Assembly: GCF_029714945.1 (NCBI RefSeq)
Contig: NZ_CP121634.1
Coordinates: 5,477,001 to 5,541,000 of the forward strand
Reading direction: 5' to 3'
Origin: Bradyrhizobium sp. CIAT3101
GTDB taxonomy: Bacteria > Pseudomonadota > Alphaproteobacteria > Rhizobiales > Xanthobacteraceae
Length of the DNA stretch: 64,000 nt
Under the pieces are notes generated by a model. That model was given only the letters and a program-made list of their open reading frames with translations, searched no databases and was not told where the DNA came from. The position numbers and the translations under genes were made by a program. Shown one piece after another: positions 16,643-24,166 of the stretch (positions are counted from its first letter, which is position 1; the number at the start of each line of letters is the position of its first letter).

Positions 16643-17844
16643 CTGACACCGCTTCGAAGCCCGGCCAGACGGAAGTCTGGATCACCGGCATTGGTCTTGC
16701 CACCTCGCTCGGCGAAGGTCTCGACGCCAACTGGGCCGCGCTGTCCGAGAAGCGCATCAATGTCGACGAAAAGGGCTTTGCGCCCTTCATCGTGCACCCG
16801 CTGCTGCCTGTTACCTTCGACAGCCAGATCCCCAAGAAGGGCGACCAGCGCCAGATGGAAGCCTGGCAGCGCATCGGCGTCTACGCCGCGGGCCTGGCGC
16901 TCGACTCGGCCGGCATCAAGGGCAACAAGGACATCCTGTCGAAAATCGACATGGTGGTCGCCGCCGGCGGCGGCGAGCGCGACCTCAACGTCGACACCGG
17001 CGTGCTCACCGCCGAGGCCAAGGGCGCCAATGCGCCGGGCTTCCTCAACGAGCGGCTGATGAGCGATCTCCGCCCGACGCTGTTCCTGGCGCAGCTCTCC
17101 AATCTGCTCGCCGGCAACATTGCCATCGTCAACGGTCTCGGCGGCACCTCGCGCACCTTCATGGGCGAAGAGGTTGCGGGCGCCGATGCCGCCCGCATCG
17201 CGCTGTCGCGCATCGCCTCGGGCGAGAGCGACATCGCGCTGGTCGGCGGCTCGCATAATGGCGAGCGCAAGGACCTCATGGTCCTCTACGAATTCGGTGA
17301 CTTCAATCTGAAGGACAAGTTCGCTCCGGTGTGGGCACGCAAGGACCACGCCGGCTTCGCGCTCGGCTCGGCCGGCGCCTTCCTGGTGCTGGAATCGAAG
17401 CCACACGCGGAAGCGCGCGGCGCCAAACCGTACGCAAAACTGTCGAGCGTGGTGACGGATCTCGCCCGCCGCAAGCAATCCGGCGACATGGAAGCGACGC
17501 TGGAGAAGCTTTGGGACAAGCTGCCCAAGCGCGATGGCAAGGGCGCGATCATCTCGGGCGCGACCGGCGCGGAGCCGGCGACGTCGGAGGAGCGCGGCTT
17601 CCTGAAGAAGCACGGCGATTTCCCGGTGCGCGCGACCGGCACGATGTTCGGCCACACCATGGAAACGCAATTCCCGCTCGGCATTGCGCTCGCGGCGCTC
17701 TCGATCTCGCGCGGCGCGCTGTTCCCGCCGAACGATTCGACCGGGACCGAGGTTGAAATGCAGGGTGCGCCCACCCAGATCGTTGTGGTGGGAGCCGGAC
17801 ACTGGCGCGGCGAAGGCATGGCGCTGGTCGAGGCGATTGACTAG
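16639..17844 (+). CDS. fabF2XL: Ketosynthase-like partner FabF2XL lacking active-site Cys
   Basis: A 401-residue thiolase-fold protein of the beta-ketoacyl-ACP synthase family (TEVWITGIGLATSLGEG). At the nucleophile position, where active enzymes read TACAS, this protein reads NGLGGTSRTF around residues 165-173, with no cysteine. The first catalytic His region (normally NAHGTATP) reads SGATGAEPATSEE, also without His. The second His region is kept as MFGHTMETQFP. It therefore resembles a chain-length-factor partner more than an active condensing enzyme, and probably pairs with the FabF1-like protein encoded directly after it. It overlaps the dehydratase gene by 4 nt. Confidence 0.88.
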   Translation: MTDTASKPGQTEVWITGIGLATSLGEGLDANWAALSEKRINVDEKGFAPFIVHPLLPVTFDSQIPKKGDQRQMEAWQRIGVYAAGLALDSAGIKGNKDILSKIDMVVAAGGGERDLNVDTGVLTAEAKGANAPGFLNERLMSDLRPTLFLAQLSNLLAGNIAIVNGLGGTSRTFMGEEVAGADAARIALSRIASGESDIALVGGSHNGERKDLMVLYEFGDFNLKDKFAPVWARKDHAGFALGSAGAFLVLESKPHAEARGAKPYAKLSSVVTDLARRKQSGDMEATLEKLWDKLPKRDGKGAIISGATGAEPATSEERGFLKKHGDFPVRATGTMFGHTMETQFPLGIALAALSISRGALFPPNDSTGTEVEMQGAPTQIVVVGAGHWRGEGMALVEAID

Positions 17845-17865
17845 CTCTATCGGGGGACGATCGAC

Positions 17866-19143
17866 ATGACTGCACCACGCGACAAACTCGGGCGTCCCGT
17901 TGTCGTCGTTACCGGCATGGGCATCACGACCTCGCTCGGCGCCGGCAAGGCCGACAATTGGTCGAAGCTCGTCGCCGGCGAATCCGGCATCCGCACCATC
18001 ACGCGCTTTCCGATCGACGGCCTGAAGACCACGATGGCCGGCACGGTCGACTTCGTCAGCGTCGATCCGTTCTCCTCCACCGGCCTGTCCGAGCGGATGG
18101 CTGAGCTCGTCACCCAGGAAGCCCTTGAGCAGGCCGGCATCGGCGCCAAGGGCGATTTCCCGGGTCCGCTCTTCCTCGCGGTCGCACCGGTCGAAGTCGA
18201 ATGGCCGCAGCGCCGCGAGCTCGGCCGCGCCGTCGGCGCGCCCGACTTCAACTATGACGATCTGCTGCGCATCTCCGGCGGCGGCAAGTACAACGCCTAT
18301 CATCACCGCTTCATGTTCGGCTCGGTCGCAGCCCACCTCGCCGAGACCTTCGGCACCAAGGGTTCGCCGATCTCGCTGTCGACGGCGTGCGCGTCCGGAG
18401 CCACCTCGATCCAGCTCGGTGTCGAAGCGATCCGTCGCGGCGAGACCGATGCCGCGCTGTGCGTCGCCACCGACGGCACCGTGAATCCGGAAGCGCTGGT
18501 GCGCTTCTCGCTGCTGTCGGCGCTGTCGACGCAGAACGATCCGCCGCAGGCGGCCTCCCGTCCCTTCTCCAAGAACCGCGACGGCTTTGTCATGGCCGAA
18601 GGCGCTGGCGCCCTGGTGCTGGAGAGCTACGAAGCGGCGACCGCGCGTGGCGCAAAGATCCTCGGCGTGATCGCCGGCTGCGGCGAGCTCACCGATTCCT
18701 TTCATCGCACCCGCTCGTCGCCCGACGGCAAGCCGATCATCGGCTGCATGAACAAGACGCTGGCCGATGCCGGCATGACGCCGGACCAGATCGACCACAT
18801 CAACGCGCACGGCACCGCGACGCCTGAAAACGACAAGATGGAGTACAACACGACATCGGCCGTGTTCGGCGATCTCCTGCAGAAGATCCCGGTCACCTCC
18901 AACAAGTCGATGGTCGGCCACACCATCTCGGCCGCGGGCGCGGTCGAGGCGATCTTCTCGCTGCTCACGCTCGAGCATCAGCGCATTCCGCCGACCATCA
19001 ACTACGACAATCCGGATCCCACGATCCTGTTCGACGTCGTCGGCAACAAGGCGCGCGACGCCCGCGTCACTGCGGTGATGTCGAACTCGTTCGGCTTCGG
19101 CGGCCAGAACGCCTCGCTGATCCTGACCCGCGAACCGGCCTGA
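17866..19143 (+). CDS. fabF1XL: Beta-ketoacyl-ACP synthase FabF1XL
   Basis: A 425-residue condensing enzyme with the full catalytic triad: Cys175 (LSTACASGATS), His315 (NAHGTATPEND) and His352 (NKSMVGHTISAAG). It elongates acyl-AcpXL with malonyl units in very-long-chain fatty acid synthesis for lipid A. A GGGGGA ribosome site precedes ATG at 17866. It follows the degenerate paralogue by 21 nt, giving an alpha/beta ketosynthase pair of the type II polyketide style. The lpxXL gene begins 8 nt after its stop. Confidence 0.92.
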   Translation: MTAPRDKLGRPVVVVTGMGITTSLGAGKADNWSKLVAGESGIRTITRFPIDGLKTTMAGTVDFVSVDPFSSTGLSERMAELVTQEALEQAGIGAKGDFPGPLFLAVAPVEVEWPQRRELGRAVGAPDFNYDDLLRISGGGKYNAYHHRFMFGSVAAHLAETFGTKGSPISLSTACASGATSIQLGVEAIRRGETDAALCVATDGTVNPEALVRFSLLSALSTQNDPPQAASRPFSKNRDGFVMAEGAGALVLESYEAATARGAKILGVIAGCGELTDSFHRTRSSPDGKPIIGCMNKTLADAGMTPDQIDHINAHGTATPENDKMEYNTTSAVFGDLLQKIPVTSNKSMVGHTISAAGAVEAIFSLLTLEHQRIPPTINYDNPDPTILFDVVGNKARDARVTAVMSNSFGFGGQNASLILTREPA

Positions 19144-19151
19144 CCGGACGC

Positions 19152-20084
19152 ATGGCGCTGCTTTCCCTCAGCACGAAGATTCGCGCGCGGAATGCAGCCA
19201 AATCGATCGGTGGCAGCCTCATCGGCGCCGCCACCGTCGGCATGCTCAAGACCACGCGTTATTTCGATCCGGTCAAGACCTCGGACTTTTTCGCGCGCGT
19301 CACTCAGAAGATCGGCCCGCGCCTGCGCGAACACCGCATCGGCCGCGCCAATCTCACCGCGGCGTTTCCGGAGAAGTCGCCGGAGGAGATCGAGCAGATC
19401 CTGATGGGCGTGTGGGACAATCTCGGCCGCGTCGGCGCCGAGTTCGCCCATATCGATCATGTCTGGGACTACGATCGCGCCCATCCGGAAAACAGCCGGA
19501 TCGAGCTGCTGCCGCGCACCATCGAGCTGTACGACCAGATCAGGGACGACGGCAAGCCGGCGCTGATCTTCGCCTCGCATCTGGCCAACTGGGAATTGCC
19601 CGCGCTCGCCGCCCCCGCGCATGGGCTCGATGCCGCGATCCTCTACCGCCGGCCGAACATCGCCTCCGCCGACCGCATCATCCAGGAGATGCGCCAGGTC
19701 AACATGGGCACGCTGATCCCGGCGGGGCGCGATGCGCCGCTGCGGCTCGCGCAGGCGCTGCAGGATGGCAAGCACGTCGCCATGCTGATCGACCAGTATC
19801 TCACCGGAGGCGTCGAGGTCACCTTCTTCGGCCGCAAGACCCGCGCCAACCCGATGCTGGCGCGCCTGTTGCGCCAGGTCGAGTGCCCGATTCACGGCGT
19901 GCGCATCATCCGCCTGCCCGGCTTTCGCTTCCGCGCCGAACTGACGGAAGAGATTCCGCCGGTGCGCGACGCCGACGGCAAGATCGACATCCAGGGCACG
20001 ACCCAGGCGATCACCAATGTGGTGGAAGGCTGGGTGCGCGAGCATCCCGAGCAATGGCTCTGGCTGCATCGGCGGTGGCGCTGA
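19152..20084 (+). CDS. lpxXL: Lipid A acyltransferase LpxXL
   Basis: A 310-residue member of the LpxL/HtrB lysophospholipid acyltransferase superfamily. The catalytic HX4E motif is His143-Glu148 (ASHLANWELP), and the C-terminal PEQWLWLHRRWR is typical of lipid A late acyltransferases. In rhizobia LpxXL moves the very-long-chain hydroxy fatty acid from AcpXL onto lipid A at the inner membrane. It ends the operon. In the Sinorhizobium-type cluster a zinc alcohol dehydrogenase (adh2XL) lies between fabF1XL and lpxXL; here only 8 nt separate them, so that gene is absent from this position. Confidence 0.92.
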   Translation: MALLSLSTKIRARNAAKSIGGSLIGAATVGMLKTTRYFDPVKTSDFFARVTQKIGPRLREHRIGRANLTAAFPEKSPEEIEQILMGVWDNLGRVGAEFAHIDHVWDYDRAHPENSRIELLPRTIELYDQIRDDGKPALIFASHLANWELPALAAPAHGLDAAILYRRPNIASADRIIQEMRQVNMGTLIPAGRDAPLRLAQALQDGKHVAMLIDQYLTGGVEVTFFGRKTRANPMLARLLRQVECPIHGVRIIRLPGFRFRAELTEEIPPVRDADGKIDIQGTTQAITNVVEGWVREHPEQWLWLHRRWR

Positions 20085-20091
20085 CTTACTC

Positions 20092-20234
20092 CGTCATTGC
20101 GAGCGAAGCGAAGTAATCCAGACTGCAAGTTCCTCATCCTGAGGAGCCGCGTAGCGGCGCCTCGAAGGATGCAGGCCCGGCCGGTGGCCTCGCCCTTCGA
20201 GACGCGCGCAACAGCGCGCTCCTCAGGGTGAGGG
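20092..20234. repeat. Intergenic palindromic repeats, second inverted pair
   Basis: A short CGTCATTGCGAGCGAAGCGA element (from 20092) is followed by two facing copies of the repeat seen at 7024-7158: 20132-20175 (CCTCATCCTGAGGAGCCGCG...CTCGAAGGATGCAGG) and 20187-20234 (CCTCGCCCTTCGAGACGCGC...CTCCTCAGGGTGAGGG). Each has its own small hairpin. The element fills the gap between the convergent lpxXL and PAP2 genes. Confidence 0.8.
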
Positions 20235-20298
20235 TCCGGCTTTCCCAATGCCACGAAGCTCGGGACCGCTCACGATCCCGAGCCCCAGACTTCGGATC

Positions 20299-22086
20299 TC
20301 AACGCGTCGTTGCAGCGCGGACGGCGCGGAAGAACGAGTCCTGGCCCTTGACCGCGGCGTAGAGGTTGAGCCGGCCCCAGCCGTCCCAGGTGTTGCCGTC
20401 GAGCAGTGCGAAGCCGGCCGGCAGCGCCGTGGCCCGCAGGATCTCGGTCCGCTGCTGATCGGTGGCATAGGGGAAGCGGGTCAGCAGCAGCACCTGCGCC
20501 TGCACGGGGACGACCTCCGGCAACTTCATCGACGTCGCCAAAGCGAGCCCGTAGGTCATGCGATAGGTGTAGCCCCTCGCATCATCGGGATCGAGATTGC
20601 AGTCGGGCCCGTTGCGGTCGTCGCGGTCGCGATCCCGCCCGTCATGACGGTCGCCGCCGTCGTGATGGTCGTGATCGCCGTCGTGACCACCACCGATCCG
20701 CTTGAGGCAATCTTCCACCGTGCTCGTCCCGCACGACTGCGCCAGATATTTCTGGGTCTTGGTATGGGCCAGATAGATCGCATAGGCGGATGCGTTGGCG
20801 GAATTGGTCCAGTCCAGCCGGTTGCCATACGGGCCATAGAGCGCGGCGTAGATGTTGGTCGCGACGATCGCGGTCGCCTCGATGCGGCCGCCGATCACAT
20901 CGAGCGGCGAATGCATGCCTGCGAAGATGCGATTGTTGCCGAGGTCGGAAGCGCGGACCAGGAGGCTCTCATATTGCTGCGGCACCAGGAAGGCCAGCCC
21001 GAGCGCCTGGTTGTAGGCAAGGTTGGTGTGGCCGCTGACGAAGGCGCCGTCGCCATAGGGGTTGGTGCCGTTCGCGATCTGCCAGAGCAGCGTCGGGACG
21101 TTGACCTTGGTGGAGAGCCGGAACGGACGGGGCGCCGTGCCGATGCCCGGGACGTAGTCGCCCGCCATGAACTGCGTCGGCGTGAAATTGCCCGCGGCGT
21201 CGTAGCTTCCGACATTGGGGACCGTGATCGAAGTGCCACCATGAGCGGCCACGAGCGCCGGCGTCGCGGTGAAGCCACGCACCCAGTTGACGGTGTTGTA
21301 ATAGGCCACCGGGACGGCAAAGCTGCTGAAATAAGTGGGAACGACGAACTGCGCCGTGTCCGCATCCGTCAGGCCTGCCTTGTTGCTCACGGCATTGTAG
21401 TTGCCGTAACGCGAGTCGAGCGGGCTGATCACACCGGCGGTGATGGACGCGGGATTCACGACCGGTGTCGTGGAGCCCATGTAACGCTCGAACGTGCGCT
21501 TCGGCGGTTCGGTCGAGGCGTTGGCGCGGATGGTGTTGTTGAGGAAGTTTGCGGCATCGGCCAGCGGCGTCGCGCTGCCGTCGCCGAAGGTCGCAAAGCC
21601 GATGGTCGCGCTGTTGAGATAATTGATGCCGTGTGCGCTGGCATCATAGTCCTGCAGCGTGGTCAGCTGATACGAGGTCGGCGTCAGGCTCGCGGGCGGC
21701 GTCGCCGTCGTGGACGAGCCAATGCCCGTCATGAAGTACGAGGTCAGCGGGCCGAGGCCGTTGAGTACGCTGTAGGGCTGCGACGTCCGGTCGTCGTGAA
21801 CCGCGGCCAGCGTCTGCGCCGGCGTCCGCTCCTGCGTCATCCTGATGACGGTCTGATAGTTCTGCTCCATCACACCCACACCGTTGCGCAGCTTGGGATC
21901 GGTGAGCATGAGACGGGCGTAGGAATCCAGCAGGTTGACGATCGTCGATCCGACCGACGCGGTGGAGCTGTTGGTGAAATTCACCGGCGGCGTCGACGGA
22001 ATGGAATCAGCGCGCGCGGCGGCCGGCAACAGGGCAGCGCTGAGGGCCGCGTATTTCCAGAAGGTTGAGGATGGCGAGGACGTCAT
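20299..22086 (-). CDS. Secreted PAP2/vanadium haloperoxidase-like phosphatase
   Basis: A 595-residue protein from ATG at 22086 (MTSSPSSTFWKYAALSAALLP), with a clear signal peptide ending AARA and GGAG upstream. The PAP2 motifs are visible: GAFVSGHTNLAYN (the SGH block) and NRIFAGMHSPLDVIGG, where Arg, His and Asp fit R-x5-H-x3-D. These form the phosphate or vanadate site of acid phosphatases and vanadium haloperoxidases. The N-terminal 300 residues are specific to a large exported subgroup. A stretch encoded at about 20601-20698 is extremely His/Asp/Arg-rich (HDGDHDHHDGGDRHDGRDRD) and interrupts the C-terminal half. Substrate is unknown; haloperoxidase activity cannot be claimed without the Lys/Arg set. 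Confidence 0.83.
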   Translation of the reverse strand: MTSSPSSTFWKYAALSAALLPAAARADSIPSTPPVNFTNSSTASVGSTIVNLLDSYARLMLTDPKLRNGVGVMEQNYQTVIRMTQERTPAQTLAAVHDDRTSQPYSVLNGLGPLTSYFMTGIGSSTTATPPASLTPTSYQLTTLQDYDASAHGINYLNSATIGFATFGDGSATPLADAANFLNNTIRANASTEPPKRTFERYMGSTTPVVNPASITAGVISPLDSRYGNYNAVSNKAGLTDADTAQFVVPTYFSSFAVPVAYYNTVNWVRGFTATPALVAAHGGTSITVPNVGSYDAAGNFTPTQFMAGDYVPGIGTAPRPFRLSTKVNVPTLLWQIANGTNPYGDGAFVSGHTNLAYNQALGLAFLVPQQYESLLVRASDLGNNRIFAGMHSPLDVIGGRIEATAIVATNIYAALYGPYGNRLDWTNSANASAYAIYLAHTKTQKYLAQSCGTSTVEDCLKRIGGGHDGDHDHHDGGDRHDGRDRDRDDRNGPDCNLDPDDARGYTYRMTYGLALATSMKLPEVVPVQAQVLLLTRFPYATDQQRTEILRATALPAGFALLDGNTWDGWGRLNLYAAVKGQDSFFRAVRAATTR

Positions 22087-22288
22087 CTGAGCAGGCTCCA
22101 GATCCTGGCGTGCTGAATCCACCCGGCGCTTCTGCACACGGGTGAGGACGTGCTCGACGATCTGATGCCATCCCCGCGCCTGACGTATTTATCGATCATT
22201 ACAGGACGATAACAATTATATCATATGATTATTCGCATGACGTCGAAATCGCGGGGCCCTGACATGAGGAGGCACGGGCGTCGCGCCC

Positions 22289-24022
22289 CTACTGGTCCGG
22301 CAATCCTGCGTCGACCTCGGCCTGCACGACGCGCTCCCAGGCTGCGATACAGATCGGACTTGCATTCTTCATCGGCGGCCAGACGCTGAGCCGCGTCGTG
22401 CCGGGCCGCAATTTCAGTCCTTCCGCAATCGCCGCCCTCGCCTCCTCGAACCGGCCCGTTCGCTGATAGGCGGCGGCGAGCAGGAAGTGCGAGCGGCCGG
22501 TCCCCGGCGTGATCGCGATCGAGCGCTGCAGCCACGGCAGCGCGTCCTCGTCGCGCCCCATCAAGACATACGCCATGCCTGCACCGAGCAGCCAGGTCCA
22601 GCGCGAGGCCGGCGGCGTGTCGTAACGATCGGCCTGCTGGAACATCGCGAGCGCATCGTCGAAGCGGCCGAGATAGACCTGCCCGAGGCCGATCAGATAG
22701 AGCGCAGACCCGTTCCACGGATCGAAGCTCAACGCCTTGGCGCAGGTGACGAGACTTTCGACGAAATGATTGGTGGCGCTGAGGAAGCGGCAGGAGGCCT
22801 CGAGCACGGGAATGGAATTCGGCTTCAATCGCAAGGCGCGCTCGAGCGTGGCATTGGCCGTCGCCTCGACCGCAACCGCCTCCTCCGGGCCGAACCAGAC
22901 CATCTGGATGCCGCGCATCTGCAGCGACGCCAGCGCCACGGCGAGATCGACATTGTCGGGATCGTCGGTGAGCGCCTTCTGCAGCATCGTTTGTGCCGCG
23001 CCAAAACGCTCGCGCGTGGTCTGGTTGATCGAGGCGAGCGCCTGCTCGACGGCCACCTTGTCGCCGCCCGCCGACGATGTGCGGCGCGCCGATGACGCAC
23101 TCGGCTCCAGAATTTCATTCAGCCGGCGCGCGAGCACATGGCCGACGCCTGCGGCGAGCCGCGTCTGAGCAAGCTGTGCGTCCATCGCCTCGGCGTTGAC
23201 CGACACCGCGACCGCCGATTGAACCTCGCCGGTCGCAGCCTTGATGATGCGCGCCCGCAGCGTCCAGGATTGATCGGCGAGCTGCAACTCGCCGCGCAGT
23301 TCGTAATCGGATGATGTGGCTGGCGCGGCGACGCTTTCACCGCCCGGCACCGCCGCCGATCGCGGCGCCACCACGCTGATGTTCTGGATTTTGGCAAAAC
23401 CGTCCGTCAGGCGGCCGGTGACCTCGGCGGCCATCACCGCGCCGCGGGAATCGTTGCTGGCATCAACGATCGGCATCACGACGATGCGCGGCGGCGTTCG
23501 TCCGAACAGCAGGTCCGGCTTCAGCACGGGCGCCGCCACCGCAAGCCCCATGACGATCGCACAGAGCCCGGCCACCACAGCGACGATGGCCTGCCGGCTC
23601 AAGCCGAAATTGGCGCGCTGCGGCCGCACAGGCGCCGCGACCATCTCGGCCGGCGGCTCAGGCTCAACCCCGCCCGTCGGAGCCAGCCGGGGCAGCTCGG
23701 ACTGTGGCGTACCATCCGGCACCTCCACGACCTCCGCCGCCAGCAGGTAGCCGCCGCCGGAGGCGAGCTTGATCAGCTGCCGCCGCTCGTCGCCGAGCGC
23801 GGTGCGAAGCTCGCGAATGCACTGGAACAGGCTGTCCTCGCCGACATGCACGTTCGGCCAGACCGCCTCCATCAGCTCCTGCTTGCTCAGCACCCGGCCG
23901 CCGCTGGTCGCGAACAACCGCAGCATCTCGAAGGTCTTGGGCCGGAGCTTGATTGCAACGCCATCGGCTGAGCACAGCTCCGCGCGCTGCTGATCCAGCT
24001 CGAAGCCGGCGAAACGAAGCAA
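22289..24022 (-). CDS. CadC-like winged-helix regulator with TPR domain
   Basis: A 577-residue protein. Residues 1-95 form an OmpR/CadC-type winged helix (LRPKTFEMLRLFATSGGRVLSKQELMEAVWP, SLFQCIRELRTALGD). A transmembrane helix follows near 140-165 (AIVAVVAGLCAIVMGLAVAAP), then an adenylate-cyclase-associated-type alpha/beta domain and TPR repeats to the end (ALERALRLKPNSIPVLEAS, ALMFQQ-type helices). This is a one-component membrane-bound regulator. The start is TTG at 24022: an in-frame stop lies upstream, no ATG exists, and a GGGGGGA ribosome site is well placed. It is divergent from the first autotransporter gene, which it may control. Confidence 0.85.
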   Translation of the reverse strand: MLRFAGFELDQQRAELCSADGVAIKLRPKTFEMLRLFATSGGRVLSKQELMEAVWPNVHVGEDSLFQCIRELRTALGDERRQLIKLASGGGYLLAAEVVEVPDGTPQSELPRLAPTGGVEPEPPAEMVAAPVRPQRANFGLSRQAIVAVVAGLCAIVMGLAVAAPVLKPDLLFGRTPPRIVVMPIVDASNDSRGAVMAAEVTGRLTDGFAKIQNISVVAPRSAAVPGGESVAAPATSSDYELRGELQLADQSWTLRARIIKAATGEVQSAVAVSVNAEAMDAQLAQTRLAAGVGHVLARRLNEILEPSASSARRTSSAGGDKVAVEQALASINQTTRERFGAAQTMLQKALTDDPDNVDLAVALASLQMRGIQMVWFGPEEAVAVEATANATLERALRLKPNSIPVLEASCRFLSATNHFVESLVTCAKALSFDPWNGSALYLIGLGQVYLGRFDDALAMFQQADRYDTPPASRWTWLLGAGMAYVLMGRDEDALPWLQRSIAITPGTGRSHFLLAAAYQRTGRFEEARAAIAEGLKLRPGTTRLSVWPPMKNASPICIAAWERVVQAEVDAGLPDQ

Positions 24023-24071
24023 CTGATCCCCCCAAGCCTCTCTCTGGCCGGCTCATATAGGGCAACTGTGT

Positions 24072-24124
24072 CGAAAAAGCCCGAAAAGTCTCCCTGAAAC
24101 ATAAATATCAGAAAGCTTCAGAAA
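24072..24124. promoter_or_regulatory. Phased 10-bp direct repeats in divergent promoter
   Basis: Between the CadC-like gene and the autotransporter, CGAAAA occurs at 24072 and 24082, and TCAGAAA at 24108 and 24118. Each pair is spaced by exactly 10 bp, so the copies fall on one face of the helix. Direct repeats with a 10-11 bp period are the usual targets of winged-helix regulators of this class. A binding role for the neighbouring CadC-like protein is inference. Confidence 0.4.
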
Positions 24125-24166
24125 TGAGCCAACCCCTTATCAGGACACCACTCCCACCCCAGTGCG

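Noticed and set aside
16483..18978. 831-codon minus-strand frame across the fabZ/fabF genes
   Set aside because: It is a shadow of three genes with intact catalytic motifs on the plus strand.
20248..22068. 606-codon plus-strand frame opposite the PAP2 gene
   Set aside because: It is Arg-rich with no signal peptide or domain; the minus strand carries the signal peptide and PAP2 motifs.
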